A stretch of DNA of 48,366 nt from Prevotella sp. (GTDB taxonomy: Bacteria; Bacteroidota; Bacteroidia; Bacteroidales; Bacteroidaceae), in NCBI GenBank assembly GCA_015060485.1, contig SUYI01000027.1, positions 1 through 48,366 of the forward strand. Reading direction: 5' to 3'. This document shows positions 1 through 9,475 of the stretch, piece after piece. Under the pieces are notes generated by a model, which ran no database searches, was not told the DNA's origin, and worked only from the letters and a program-made list of their open reading frames with translations. Position 1 is the stretch's first letter. The number at the start of each line of letters is the position of its first letter. Made by a program: the position numbers and the translations under genes.

Positions 1-1516
1 CAACACCCGATACGCAGCACTTACCCATACCACGAGCCACAACGGCAGCGTGAGAGGTCATACCACCACGAGCGGTGAGGATACCCTCGGCAGCAGCCAT
101 ACCGGCGAGGTCCTCAGGAGAGGTCTCGATACGAACGAGCACTACCTTGTGGCCATTCTCGTGCCACTCCTTAGCATCGTCAGCGTGGAATACGATCTGA
201 CCGCAGGCAGCACCTGGTGAAGCAGGCAGACCCTGAGCGATAACCTTAGCTGAAGAGAGAGCCTTCTTATCGAATACGGGGTGCAGCAGCTCGTCGAGCT
301 TCTGAGGCTCGCAGCGCATGATGGCGGTCTTCTCGTCAATCATACCCTCGTGCAGCAGGTCGATAGCGATCTTCACCATTGCAGCACCGGTGCGCTTACC
401 GTTACGTGTCTGGAGGAACCAGAGTTTGCCCTCCTGAACGGTGAACTCCATATCCTGCATGTCGTGGTAGTGGTGCTCCAGCTTGTCCTGGATGCCATTC
501 AGCTCAGCATAGATCTCAGGCATAGCCTCCTCCATAGAAGGATACTTGGCTACGCGCTCCTCCTCAGAGATACCAGCGCGCTCAGCCCAGCGCTGAGAAC
601 CAATCTTCGTGATCTGCTGTGGGGTACGGATACCAGCCACAACGTCCTCACCCTGTGCATTCACCAGATACTCACCGTTGAAGAGGTTCTCGCCATTGGC
701 AGCATCGCGGCTGAAGCATACACCAGTAGCAGAGGTGTCGCCCATGTTACCGAATACCATAGCCATCACGCTGACGGCTGTACCCCACTCGTCGGGGATG
801 CCTTCCATCTTACGATAGAGGATGGCGCGCTCGTTCATCCAGCTGCGGAACACAGCGCAGATAGCGCCCCAGAGCTGCTCGATAGGATCGTTGGGGAAGT
901 CCTTGCCCGTGCGCTCCTTGATGGCAGCCTTGAACAGCTGAACCAGCTTCTTCAGGTCCTCTACAGAGAGGTCCTTATCCAGCACGACACCACTATCCTT
1001 CTTCACCTTCTCGATAATCTCCTCGAATGGATCGATGTCAATCTTGTTGACGGGCTTCATCTCGAGCACTACGTCACCGTACATCTGCACGAAACGACGA
1101 TAGCTGTCGTAAACGAAGTGAGGATTGTTGGTCTTCTTCACCATACCCTCAGCCACCTCGTCGTTCAGACCGAGGTTCAGAATGGTATCCATCATACCAG
1201 GCATCGAAGCACGGGCGCCTGAACGTACAGAGACAAGCAGCGGATTCTCCTTGTCGCCGAACTTCGAGTTCATCAGACCCTCGATGTGCTTCACGGCAGC
1301 CATCACGTCGTCGTTCAGCAGCTCCATGATCTTCTGCTGGCCAACCTGATAATACTCGTTACAGCAATCAGTGGTGATTGTGAAACCTGGAGGAACGGGA
1401 ACACCAATCAGGTTCATCTCGGCAAGGTTTGCACCCTTACCACCAAGTTCCTCACGCATTTTTGCATTACCTTCGGCCTTTCCATTACCGAAGAGGTAAA
1501 CTCTTTTTTGGCTCAT
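1..1516 (-). CDS. ppdK: Pyruvate, phosphate dikinase, N-terminal part (cut by window edge)
   Basis: Interconverts pyruvate, ATP and phosphate with PEP, AMP and pyrophosphate in the cytoplasm, at the glycolysis/gluconeogenesis junction. About 505 residues are visible of a family length near 900. The start reads [16 protein letters not shown], followed by the ATP-grasp part ([39 protein letters not shown]). At the visible end is the swivelling phosphohistidine domain, with [15 protein letters not shown] carrying the catalytic His. The PEP-binding TIM barrel lies outside the window. The start is supported by an upstream promoter box with a leader of about 56 bases. Transcribed away from tilS but on the same strand. 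Identification is secure from these motifs; only the C-terminal half is unseen. Confidence 0.95.
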   Translation of the reverse strand, partial: MSQKRVYLFGNGKAEGNAKMREELGGKGANLAEMNLIGVPVPPGFTITTDCCNEYYQVGQQKIMELLNDDVMAAVKHIEGLMNSKFGDKENPLLVSVRSGARASMPGMMDTILNLGLNDEVAEGMVKKTNNPHFVYDSYRRFVQMYGDVVLEMKPVNKIDIDPFEEIIEKVKKDSGVVLDKDLSVEDLKKLVQLFKAAIKERTGKDFPNDPIEQLWGAICAVFRSWMNERAILYRKMEGIPDEWGTAVSVMAMVFGNMGDTSATGVCFSRDAANGENLFNGEYLVNAQGEDVVAGIRTPQQITKIGSQRWAERAGISEEERVAKYPSMEEAMPEIYAELNGIQDKLEHHYHDMQDMEFTVQEGKLWFLQTRNGKRTGAAMVKIAIDLLHEGMIDEKTAIMRCEPQKLDELLHPVFDKKALSSAKVIAQGLPASPGAACGQIVFHADDAKEWHENGHKVVLVRIETSPEDLAGMAAAEGILTARGGMTSHAAVVARGMGKCCVSGV

Positions 1517-1578
1517 AAATAATACTTTTTTTCTATTGTTTAATAATAAATAGTCTCTGAATGTCGGAGTAATGTCTG

Positions 1579-1610
1579 CAAAGATACAAATAATTTCGAA
1601 ATCCCACAAG
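1579..1610 (-). promoter_or_regulatory. Putative ppdK promoter
   Basis: On the minus strand TATCTTTG (1586-1579) matches the Bacteroidetes -7 element TAnnTTTG. CTTG, a one-mismatch version of the -33 TTTG, lies 20 bases upstream. The leader to the ppdK ATG would be about 56 bases and AT-rich. Confidence 0.6.
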
Positions 1611-1660
1611 GATTTTGCATTTTTTAAAAAGAAAAAAGATTGCCGACGCCGTGCGGAAAC

Positions 1661-2962
1661 TTAGTTGAAGGCGATTTCCAGCACTTCTGTGGTGGTTTCC
1701 GTAACAGCAACACGCTGATCTGTACGCAGACCGACAGCCCACACCATAATACCATGAGAATCCTCGACAACCAACTGACGACGCTTCGCGAATAGTGTCA
1801 TCTTCAAATCTGTCATCATGTCACTCAGCAGCTTGCTGCCTTTCATGCCATAAGGAACCATGCGGTCGCCCGCCTCCACCCGTCGGACAGTAAGCGGGAA
1901 AGTGACTTTAGAAGCGTCCAAGGTAGCAACAGCAGCTTCCTTGGAAATATAAGGTGCACATTTACGCACCCTGAAGGCATCCTCTCCTATTAAATATTTA
2001 CCCTCTTCAGGAATCACCATCTTTTTCATCGGTTTCAACGATGGTTCTACGATGAGACGCTGACGATCTACCAAGAGATCATAGCCTGCTGAAGATGTAA
2101 ATAGGCTTCCCGTCGCAGCATGCATAACCTGCTCTATCTGATTTCCGTTGAAACCGTAGTTTTTAAGCCATTCAAAGACAATATATTCACTTGAAGTAAA
2201 TTTATTCAATTCACTCAGATTCAATATGTTACAATCTTTATATAAAGCAACGATGCCATCTAACATTTTTTGAACTTCCGCCAGATGATCAGCAGTGCGC
2301 TTGATAGTCTCGGTAACAGCAGGATTCAGTTCGCGAAGCAACGGAAGAACCTGCAAACGGATTCTGTTGCGCATAACGTCGGATTCCAAATTTGTGCTGT
2401 CCGTCATATACTCCTGGCCTTTACTGGCCAGATATGCCTCAATATCCTCCCTTGACAAACATAAAAGTGGACGCAAAATCACACAGGGCGTCTGACCCTT
2501 GACGAGAACTTTCGGCTGAATACCCGTCAAACCCCGCAAACCCGTACCACGAACCAGGTTCAGAAGCACCGTCTCCACCGAGTCGTCGCAGTGATGAGCC
2601 ACACATACACCCTCAGCGCCGATATCTTTACTTAGCTGTGCAAACCATTTATAGCGTAACTCACGGGCAGCCATTTCGATACTCACCTTATGCTGTTCCG
2701 CATAGGGCTGGGTATCAAAATGCACACGGTGCAGTTCGACACCAAGCCTCTCGCAAAGAGAAACGCAAAACGTCTCGTCACGATCAGACTCAGCCCCACG
2801 AAGATGGAAATTACAATGCGCCGCATGGATACGATAGCCAGCCTCGTGAAGCATTAACAACAAGGCAACACTATCTGCGCCTCCACTTAAAGCCACAAGA
2901 TATAAGTAACTGATATCAAGAAGCTTATGTTTTTTTATATATTCATCTACTCTACTCCACAT
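1661..2962 (-). CDS. tilS: tRNA(Ile)-lysidine synthetase TilS
   Basis: Modifies C34 of the tRNA-Ile CAU anticodon to lysidine, using ATP and lysine, so that the tRNA reads AUA. The 433-residue length is usual. The N-terminal PP-loop ATPase has SGGADS at residues 26-31, then HCNFHLRG, HHCDDSVET and GLRGLTGI, all typical of TilS. The central helical domain and the C-terminal domain (around RMVPYGMKGSKLLSDMMTD) are also present. The start overlaps the 3' end of rlmI by 11 bases, so the two are probably translationally coupled in one leftward transcript with the exonuclease gene. The 3' end is about 75 bases from the ppdK promoter. The call is firm. Confidence 0.95.
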   Translation of the reverse strand: MWSRVDEYIKKHKLLDISYLYLVALSGGADSVALLLMLHEAGYRIHAAHCNFHLRGAESDRDETFCVSLCERLGVELHRVHFDTQPYAEQHKVSIEMAARELRYKWFAQLSKDIGAEGVCVAHHCDDSVETVLLNLVRGTGLRGLTGIQPKVLVKGQTPCVILRPLLCLSREDIEAYLASKGQEYMTDSTNLESDVMRNRIRLQVLPLLRELNPAVTETIKRTADHLAEVQKMLDGIVALYKDCNILNLSELNKFTSSEYIVFEWLKNYGFNGNQIEQVMHAATGSLFTSSAGYDLLVDRQRLIVEPSLKPMKKMVIPEEGKYLIGEDAFRVRKCAPYISKEAAVATLDASKVTFPLTVRRVEAGDRMVPYGMKGSKLLSDMMTDLKMTLFAKRRQLVVEDSHGIMVWAVGLRTDQRVAVTETTTEVLEIAFN

Positions 2963-4184
2963 AGAGCACCAAGCCCTTCAGGTATTCGCCCTCAGGATGA
3001 TAGATGTTGATGGGATGATCGGCCGGCTGATGCAACTGGTGCAGAATGCGTACCTTGCGTTTGGCCAAAGCAGCTGCCGTGAATACAGCATTACGGAAAT
3101 GATCCTTGGTAACCACTTGAGAACAAGAAAAAGTAAAGAGGATTCCACCACGCTCAATTTTCTCGAAAGCCTTCTGATTCAGGCGTGTGTAGCCCTTTAG
3201 TGCATTATGCAACGCCCCACGATGCTTGGCAAAGGCCGGTGGATCGAGGATGATAAGATTGTAGTCAGCGGTTTTGCCACTGCCAATACCCTCCAAGAAT
3301 TTAAAGGCATCATCACAATACGCCTCGTGGCGAGGGTCGTTCGGAAAGTTAAGCGCTACATTCTCCCTCGTCAGTTCAATAGCTTTTGCCGAACTGTCCA
3401 CACTATGCACCAGTTCTGCACCACCTCGCATGGCATAAAAAGAAAAGCCACCCGTATAGCAGAACATGTTCAGCACCCGCTTACCTTTGGCAAACTTCTC
3501 CAGCAGCGAACGGTTCTCGCGCTGGTCGACAAAAAAGCCTGTCTTCTGACCTTTCAGCCAGTCGACGCGGAACTTCAAACCATTCTCTGTTGCAATATTA
3601 TCATCACTGCCCCCAACGAGAAATCCATTCTTCAACACCTGATCGGTGTCGAAGTGTGGCGTTGCAATCATATCGTCAGCAGTCATAAAGGGAAGCGTGG
3701 TCTCACTCTTATAATAAATATGAGAAATGCGCGATTCCATCACAGCTACCAAAGCGCGGGCAATCGTTTTACGACAGAGGTGCATACCGATGGAATGAGC
3801 CTGCATGACGGCCGTCTGACCATATACGTCAATAATCAGTCCCGGCAAATGATCGCCTTCACCATGTACCAGACGGTAGGTATTGTTCTGTGCGTTGTCA
3901 GCGATACCAATGGCCTGACGCATCTGAAGTGCAGAACGCAAGCGGGAAGACCAAAAGTCGTCGTCGATCATGACGTCAGAGAACGTGAGTACACGGACGG
4001 CAATAGAACCTTCCTGATAATGTCCGACAGCGATAAAATCGCCTGAATGCGTCAGCACACGCACCACATCGCCCTCGGAAATACCTTCTTCAATAGCTGC
4101 AATAGCTCCCGAGAACACCCAAGGATGGAAGCGCCTGAGACTCTCGTCCTTACCACGTTTAAGCCTGATTACTTTGTACATCAT
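2952..4184 (-). CDS. rlmI: Class I SAM-dependent rRNA methyltransferase, RlmI/RlmK-L type with PUA domain
   Basis: Predicted 23S rRNA (cytosine-C5) methyltransferase of the RlmI family (YccW-like), 410 residues. The N-terminal PUA-like RNA-binding domain begins KVIRLKRGKDESLRRFHPWVFSGAI. The Rossmann methyltransferase core has QKTGFFVDQRENR, VLNMFCYTGGFSFYA (SAM-binding loop), the acidic VDSS, and ILDPPAFAK, which is the NPP-like catalytic motif IV of this group. The protein ends YHPEGEYLKGLVLYVE. It sits between the exonuclease (26-base overlap upstream) and tilS (11-base overlap downstream), so three leftward genes overlap head to tail. The exact target base cannot be read from sequence, so the symbol is by family resemblance. 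Confidence 0.85.
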   Translation of the reverse strand: MMYKVIRLKRGKDESLRRFHPWVFSGAIAAIEEGISEGDVVRVLTHSGDFIAVGHYQEGSIAVRVLTFSDVMIDDDFWSSRLRSALQMRQAIGIADNAQNNTYRLVHGEGDHLPGLIIDVYGQTAVMQAHSIGMHLCRKTIARALVAVMESRISHIYYKSETTLPFMTADDMIATPHFDTDQVLKNGFLVGGSDDNIATENGLKFRVDWLKGQKTGFFVDQRENRSLLEKFAKGKRVLNMFCYTGGFSFYAMRGGAELVHSVDSSAKAIELTRENVALNFPNDPRHEAYCDDAFKFLEGIGSGKTADYNLIILDPPAFAKHRGALHNALKGYTRLNQKAFEKIERGGILFTFSCSQVVTKDHFRNAVFTAAALAKRKVRILHQLHQPADHPINIYHPEGEYLKGLVLYVE

Positions 4185-4800
4185 CTATCACTTTTATCAG
4201 TTTATAATCTCCTGTACGTTCCAGCCTCATCAGTTCTTCATAAAGCATGATGCACGACCAAGCATCGGTTGAGGCATAAAGTTTTTGCTTGTCATTCAGC
4301 ACGTCAGCTTCCCAGTTCGTCAGCTGTTCGCGTTTTGAGATGCGCTGGGCGAAGAAGTTGGCATAAAGTTTCTGCAGGCTTAAATCCTCGACACCTATTT
4401 CACGTACATGATCCTGCAGGTCGACAAAGCGTCCTGCGTTGAAATCGCCCAATTTATGCAGCGAGTTCAGGTCGTCGCGCAATGACAATCCTATCTTCAG
4501 CACCGTCGTATCCTCTAACAGTTGTTTCACCGACGGTGACAATCCCAGCTGATTCAGGCGGAACAGAAAACAAACATCGTATGAAGAAACCTGCAACAGG
4601 GCTACCTGATGCATTTGTCCTTTCTTAAAGGACGGGCGTGTCTCGGTGTCAACTCCCAAAATTGGCTGTGACAGCAGATAGCGTACCGCTTTTGCAGCGT
4701 CGCGTTCCGTCAGGACCACCACAATGCGACCCTCGAAAAGTGCACGAGGAAGCTGGGCGATTCTCGCTTTATCGAATTTACTATATATCGTTTTCATCAT
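4159..4800 (-). CDS. 3'-5' exonuclease of the RNase D (DEDDy) family
   Basis: A 213-residue protein consisting only of the DEDD exonuclease domain. Motif I is GVDTETRPSF (catalytic Asp and Glu), motif II GLSLRDDLNSL, and motif III YASTDAWSCIMLY (Tyr and Asp of the DEDDy class). It lacks the HRDC domains of full RNase D, as is common for Bacteroidetes homologues, so RNA or DNA processing is inferred only from the family. I place the start at the MMKTIYSKF methionine at 4800. An in-frame upstream ATG at 4914 would add residues that look like translated intergenic DNA and would contain the promoter. The gene overlaps rlmI by 26 bases and is divergent from ftsK. Confidence 0.85.
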   Translation of the reverse strand: MMKTIYSKFDKARIAQLPRALFEGRIVVVLTERDAAKAVRYLLSQPILGVDTETRPSFKKGQMHQVALLQVSSYDVCFLFRLNQLGLSPSVKQLLEDTTVLKIGLSLRDDLNSLHKLGDFNAGRFVDLQDHVREIGVEDLSLQKLYANFFAQRISKREQLTNWEADVLNDKQKLYASTDAWSCIMLYEELMRLERTGDYKLIKVIDDVQSNQA

Positions 4801-4808
4801 TTGGGGTG

Positions 4809-4840
4809 CAAAGGTACGAATAAGTGAGCAAAAATCCAAA
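4809..4840 (-). promoter_or_regulatory. Promoter of the exonuclease-rlmI-tilS unit
   Basis: On the minus strand TTTG (4840-4837), a 20-base spacer and TACCTTTG (4816-4809) make a full match to the Bacteroidetes consensus. Only 8 bases separate the box from the ATG at 4800, so transcription should begin at or within a few bases of the start codon. Confidence 0.75.
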
Positions 4841-4889
4841 TAAAAATAAAAAAACTGCCATTTTATGATGACATCTAAGAAATTCTTTG

Positions 4890-4897
4890 TAATTTTG
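4890..4897 (+). promoter_or_regulatory. -7 element upstream of ftsK
   Basis: TAATTTTG matches TAnnTTTG and lies 26 bases before the ftsK ATG. No clear TTTG is found 20 bases upstream. It faces away from the exonuclease promoter within a 123-base divergent intergenic region. Confidence 0.5.
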
Positions 4898-4923
4898 CAT
4901 TTTGTAATCAACAAAACGCAGAT

Positions 4924-7374
4924 ATGGCAAAGAAAAAAACAAGCAAAGCCTCAGAGAAGAAAGCTTCGTCTTTTGGAGAAGCATTAGGCTTTAACAATAT
5001 ATTTCATAACGAGCGCATCAACTTTGTATTAGGTTTCCTGCTCCTATTTTTTGCAGGCTACTTGATATGGGCCTTCGTGTCGTATTTTGTGACCGGTTCG
5101 GCAGACCAAAGCCTTATTGAAACGCCGAAAGCCGGTGAGATTCTAAACGAACACCATGAGTTCCAAAACGCCTGTGGAAGTATAGGAGCCTATGTATCAT
5201 GGTTCTTTATCAAGCGCTGTTTCGGATTGGCAGCATTCCTGATTCCTGCGTTCCTGCTGCTGTTGGCAGTGAATATGATGCGAGCCTACAAGGTGAACCT
5301 GCTCAAATGGTTTATGTGCCTGACTATCATTATGATATGGGCATCTGTCACGATGTCAAAGTTCCTCGCTCCATTATTTGAAGATGCCTGCTATAATCCT
5401 GGCGGAGACCACGGACTGGCCATTTGCCAGCAGATAGAAGGACTCATCGGCACACCAGGATTAACAGCTATCCTGGCGCTGACAGCCATCGCTTTCTTGG
5501 TATACCTCAGCATGGAGACCGTTATCATCCTTCGCAAGATTCTCAATCCCCTGCACTACCTGAAGAGTATCCCCATGACCATCAATGTCGGTGGAGGCAA
5601 TGGAGAACAAACGAGTGATGACGATAACAACCGCGTATATGATAATCCTGAAACGGAAGAAGTGATTTTTGACCTTGGCGAGCCTAACCAACAGGAGAAT
5701 GAAGAAGTCGGGAGTACCATTGTAACTACAGTGGACACACCGGAGAAAACACCTAAAGACAATGACGACACGGAGTTTGTCATCGAGGAATTAGAAGAGG
5801 AGGAGACTGCACATGGAAAGAGTGTGGCAGGCAACTATGGAGACATCTCGACACCTTACGATCCCAAGCGCGACTTGGAGAACTACCACTATCCTACCCT
5901 TGACCTGTTGCAGCAGTACGAGAGTGACGGCAAGCCGTTCATCGACATGAATGAGCAGAACACCAACAAGAACCGCATTGTCGACGTGTTGCGCAACTTC
6001 GGGGTTGAAATCAGCAGTATCAAGGCCACCGTGGGTCCAACCATCACGCTCTATGAAATAACCCCTGCACCGGGTGTAAGGATTTCCAAGATCCGCAACC
6101 TGGAAGACGATATTGCATTGTCGCTCTCTGCACTCGGCATCCGTATCATCGCACCAATCCCCGGCAAAGGAACAATCGGTATCGAGGTTCCTAATGCCAA
6201 ACCCGCCACAGTGTCCATGCGTTCCATTTTGGATTCCAAGAAGTTCCAGGAATCAACGATGGAACTGCCTTGCGCCGTCGGTAAGACCATTACCAACGAG
6301 GTCTTTATGTTCGACTTGGCCAAGGCGCCTCACTTGCTGGTAGCTGGTGCTACCGGACAAGGTAAGTCGGTAGGTCTGAACGCCATTATCACCTCTTTGT
6401 TATATAAGAAGCATCCCGCAGAGTTGAAGATAGTTCTCGTCGACCCGAAGAAGGTTGAGTTCAGCGTCTACGCTTCTATTGAGAACCACTTCCTGGCTAA
6501 AATTCCCGATGACGATGCCGAACCCATCATCACCGATGTGACGAAGGTCATCCACACGTTGAACTCGCTGTGTAAAGAGATGGATACGCGTTACGACCTG
6601 CTAAAGATGGCTCAGGCCCGTAACATCAAGGAATATAACAAGAAATTCATCGACCGCCAGCTGAATCCTGAGCATGGTCATAAGTATATGCCGTATATCG
6701 TGGTGGTTATTGATGAGTTTGGCGACCTGATTATGACTGCCGGCAAGGAAGTCGAATTGCCTATCGCACGTATTGCCCAGCTGGCCCGCGCCGTAGGCAT
6801 CCACATGATTATTGCCACCCAGCGTCCTACCACGAACATCATCACGGGTACCATCAAGGCCAACTTCCCAAGTCGAATTGCCTTCCGTGTGGGTGCTATG
6901 ATTGACTCACGAACCATTTTGGACCGTCCCGGTGCCCAGCAGTTGGTTGGCCGAGGCGATATGCTCTACCTGAACGGCGGCGAACCCGTTCGTGTACAGT
7001 GTGCCTTCGTTGATACTCCTGAAGTGGAGCGCATCAACAAATTCATATCCGACCAGCAGGGATACCTCAGCGCCTTCGAATTGCCTGAGCCCGACACTGC
7101 AGACGATGGCGATGGCGGTGAGGGCCGCGATGTGGACATGCAGCATCTGGATCCGATGTTTGAGGATGCTGCCCGTCTCATCGTCCGTGAACAGAGTGGC
7201 AGCACCAGTCTGATTCAGCGAAAGTTCGCCATCGGATATAACCGTGCCGGACGACTGATGGACCAATTGGAAAAGGCGGGTATCGTAGGTGCCGCCCATG
7301 GTTCGAAACCCCGCGAAGTATTAATTACAGATGAAAACAGTTTAGAGAATTTATTATCATTATGGAGAGGTTAA
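4924..7374 (+). CDS. ftsK: DNA translocase FtsK/SpoIIIE
   Basis: Septum-anchored hexameric motor that pumps chromosome ends during division and helps resolve dimers. The 816 residues contain a basic N-terminus, about four membrane segments in the first 200 residues, an acidic Glu/Asp-rich linker (roughly 220-310), and the alpha/beta motor. Walker A is GATGQGKS near residue 475, followed by VDPKKVEFS, and Walker B is YIVVVIDEFGDL. ATQRP and the Arg-rich IAFRVGAMIDSRTILD follow. The C-terminal winged-helix gamma domain (MFEDAARLIVREQSGSTSLIQ and following) is the KOPS-reading module. The gene overlaps lolA by 13 bases and heads a rightward group with lolA, a DUF5687 protein and rlmH. The call is firm. 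Confidence 0.95.
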   Translation: MAKKKTSKASEKKASSFGEALGFNNIFHNERINFVLGFLLLFFAGYLIWAFVSYFVTGSADQSLIETPKAGEILNEHHEFQNACGSIGAYVSWFFIKRCFGLAAFLIPAFLLLLAVNMMRAYKVNLLKWFMCLTIIMIWASVTMSKFLAPLFEDACYNPGGDHGLAICQQIEGLIGTPGLTAILALTAIAFLVYLSMETVIILRKILNPLHYLKSIPMTINVGGGNGEQTSDDDNNRVYDNPETEEVIFDLGEPNQQENEEVGSTIVTTVDTPEKTPKDNDDTEFVIEELEEEETAHGKSVAGNYGDISTPYDPKRDLENYHYPTLDLLQQYESDGKPFIDMNEQNTNKNRIVDVLRNFGVEISSIKATVGPTITLYEITPAPGVRISKIRNLEDDIALSLSALGIRIIAPIPGKGTIGIEVPNAKPATVSMRSILDSKKFQESTMELPCAVGKTITNEVFMFDLAKAPHLLVAGATGQGKSVGLNAIITSLLYKKHPAELKIVLVDPKKVEFSVYASIENHFLAKIPDDDAEPIITDVTKVIHTLNSLCKEMDTRYDLLKMAQARNIKEYNKKFIDRQLNPEHGHKYMPYIVVVIDEFGDLIMTAGKEVELPIARIAQLARAVGIHMIIATQRPTTNIITGTIKANFPSRIAFRVGAMIDSRTILDRPGAQQLVGRGDMLYLNGGEPVRVQCAFVDTPEVERINKFISDQQGYLSAFELPEPDTADDGDGGEGRDVDMQHLDPMFEDAARLIVREQSGSTSLIQRKFAIGYNRAGRLMDQLEKAGIVGAAHGSKPREVLITDENSLENLLSLWRG

Positions 7375-7958
7375 GGATAACAATTGTGGCTCTGCTCATT
7401 GCAGTAGCTTCGTATGGACAAAGCGCAAAAGAAGTGTTGGACAAGGCTGCAGCAGCCGTTTCCAACAGGTCAGGCATTACTGCCTCGTTCACCCTTAAGG
7501 GTGGTCAGATGAACGATAAAGGAACCATCAGTATCAAAGGAAAGATGTTTCAGATCAACACTCCCGATGTTGTCATCTGGTTTGACGGCAAGACGCAATG
7601 GTCGTATGTCAGGAGAAACGACGAGGTAAACGTCTCGAATCCCAATGAGTCGCAGTTGCAGGCGCTGAACCCTTATAATTTTATATATATGTATAAGAAG
7701 GGCTATAACAGCACACTAAACAAGAAGGACGGCAACTACGAGGTACACCTGACGGCTACCGACAAGAAGAAGTCAGTTCAGGAGATGTATCTCACCATCA
7801 ACCCAAAAACCTACATTCCATCGGTCATTCGCATCAAACACCCGAGGGGTTGGAATACCATTGAGGTGAACAACGTCAAAAAGGCCAATCTGTCCGATGG
7901 AATCTTCCATTTTAACTCAAAAGACTTCCCCACAGCAGAAGTAATTGACCTGCGATGA
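7362..7958 (+). CDS. LolA-like outer-membrane lipoprotein carrier protein
   Basis: A 198-residue exported protein with signal peptide MERLRITIVALLIAVASYGQ. The mature part follows the LolA/LolB fold pattern: repeated antiparallel strands with FTLKGGQMNDKGTISIKGKMF, VVIWFDGKTQWSYVRRNDEV and the loop NPYNFIYMYKKGYN. In the family, such proteins carry lipoproteins from the inner to the outer membrane across the periplasm. The start lies inside ftsK (13-base overlap), which is a common Bacteroidetes arrangement. The stop overlaps the next gene by 4 bases (ATGA), indicating coupled translation. Function is inferred from the family; Bacteroidetes LolA homologues are divergent. Confidence 0.8.
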   Translation: MERLRITIVALLIAVASYGQSAKEVLDKAAAAVSNRSGITASFTLKGGQMNDKGTISIKGKMFQINTPDVVIWFDGKTQWSYVRRNDEVNVSNPNESQLQALNPYNFIYMYKKGYNSTLNKKDGNYEVHLTATDKKKSVQEMYLTINPKTYIPSVIRIKHPRGWNTIEVNNVKKANLSDGIFHFNSKDFPTAEVIDLR

Positions 7959-9448
7959 ACAAGATACGACTTTTCTTCCTGTTGCGCAAGAACACCAAGC
8001 TCAGCGAGAAGCGCAACCCTATGTTTGAGGCCAACCAATATGGTAAGCTATTTGGTTATATCATGGCCAGCATATTAGCCATTGAGTTCATTGCCCTAGG
8101 CACCTTCTTGGGCTGGTTGGCAGCCAAGGAGGACATCCCTGAGATGCTGTTCTACATCATGCCATTCATGTTGATTCTCGATTTCGGCATGCGATTCATG
8201 ACCCAGCAGACTCCTCTGATGCTGGTTAAACCATACCTGCTGACCCCTATCAGCAAGTATACTGCCATCGATTGTTTCCTTGTCAGACAAGTATTCGATG
8301 CCGGCAATCTGTTCTGGATGGTCATTTTCCTGCCTTACATCTTTATCGTGTGGTGTGGTGGAGTGACATTCTGGACGGCCATTGGCATGCTCTTTTTATT
8401 ACACTTTATGGTGGTTGTCAATAGTCAATGGTACCTGCTGGTTCGCACGCTTATCAACCAAAGCATGTTCTGGTGGGCATTACCAGCAGCATTCTATGGA
8501 CTCCTGATAGTTCCGTTCTTTGTACTCCCCGACGACCTTCTTGATAAATATACCGATTTCATCGAGGACACTGTCGAACGTATGAACTCTTTTTGGTGGC
8601 TCTTCTTGCTGTTTGCCGTCGTGTTTATCGTGCTATTTGCCATCAACCGCTACCTTCAGATGCATCTGGTCTACGATGAAATCTCGTCGAAAGAAAAGGC
8701 CAAGCTCAAGCATGTATCCCAATTTACCGCTCTTGACCGATTCGGGCAGATTGGTGAATACTTGAAACTGGAACTGAAGAGCGTTATGCGCAACAAGGCC
8801 ATCCGTACGCGTTTTCTGCAGGCCGTCATACTGCCTACGATATTCTCACTGTGTATTGCCTTCCTCGACATTTACAAAACCTCATTCGAGCGCAACTTCT
8901 TCTGCCTCTACGCCTTCATTTTCTTCGGTGCAGCCAATCTTGTGAAGATTATGTGTCCCGAGGGGAACTACATTGACTTGCTGATGGTTCACAAGGAGAA
9001 CATCCTGACACTACTCCGTGCTAAATACTATTTCTATTGTGCCGTGTTGCTGCTGCCTTTGCTCATCACACTGATTCCCGTATTTACCGGTAAGTTCACC
9101 ATACTCATGATATTGGCCTATCTACTCACTGCAACAGGTCCTGTCTATTTCATGCTGTTCCAACTGGCTGTATGGAATAAACAGTCGCTGCCGCTCAACG
9201 ACAAGATAACCGGCAAGAACCAGATGGAGAACAAATGGCAAGGCATAGCATCGATGGTGGCCATGTTTGCTCCCGTCATCTTGGTATTGCTCTTACAGGC
9301 CATCTTCAGCGAGACGGTAGCTTATATCACCCTCATCATCATCGGTGCTGCATTCACGCTTACCGAGAGTTGGTGGCTCCGCAACATCTATCGTCGCATG
9401 ATGAAGCGTCGCTATGCCAACCTCGAAGGGTTCCACGCGACAAGGTAA
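7955..9448 (+). CDS. DUF5687 polytopic membrane protein
   Basis: A 497-residue inner-membrane protein with about 10-12 hydrophobic segments and a short basic N-terminus (MNKIRLFFLLRKNTKLSEKR). It resembles the DUF5687 family of Bacteroidetes, thought to be permease-like partners of ABC ATPases, because of motifs such as FFLLRKN near the start, DFGMRFMTQQTP and a central cytoplasmic loop EISSKEKAKLKHVSQFTALDRFG. In related genomes an ATP-binding protein usually follows; here rlmH follows after 27 bases and no ATPase gene is present in the window. The start overlaps the lolA-like gene by 4 bases. No substrate can be named. Confidence 0.65.
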   Translation: MNKIRLFFLLRKNTKLSEKRNPMFEANQYGKLFGYIMASILAIEFIALGTFLGWLAAKEDIPEMLFYIMPFMLILDFGMRFMTQQTPLMLVKPYLLTPISKYTAIDCFLVRQVFDAGNLFWMVIFLPYIFIVWCGGVTFWTAIGMLFLLHFMVVVNSQWYLLVRTLINQSMFWWALPAAFYGLLIVPFFVLPDDLLDKYTDFIEDTVERMNSFWWLFLLFAVVFIVLFAINRYLQMHLVYDEISSKEKAKLKHVSQFTALDRFGQIGEYLKLELKSVMRNKAIRTRFLQAVILPTIFSLCIAFLDIYKTSFERNFFCLYAFIFFGAANLVKIMCPEGNYIDLLMVHKENILTLLRAKYYFYCAVLLLPLLITLIPVFTGKFTILMILAYLLTATGPVYFMLFQLAVWNKQSLPLNDKITGKNQMENKWQGIASMVAMFAPVILVLLLQAIFSETVAYITLIIIGAAFTLTESWWLRNIYRRMMKRRYANLEGFHATR

Positions 9449-9475
9449 AAGTGAATAATTCGCTACCGCCCATCA

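Noticed and set aside
281..1222. Long open frames opposite real genes, such as 281-1222 (+), 3207-4046 (+) and 32309-33154 (-).
   Set aside because: They lie antisense to ppdK, rlmI and purC, which have clear motifs; these frames are by-products of codon usage.
4801..4914. Upstream in-frame start for the exonuclease gene at 4914.
   Set aside because: The added residues look like translated AT-rich intergenic DNA and would include the promoter.
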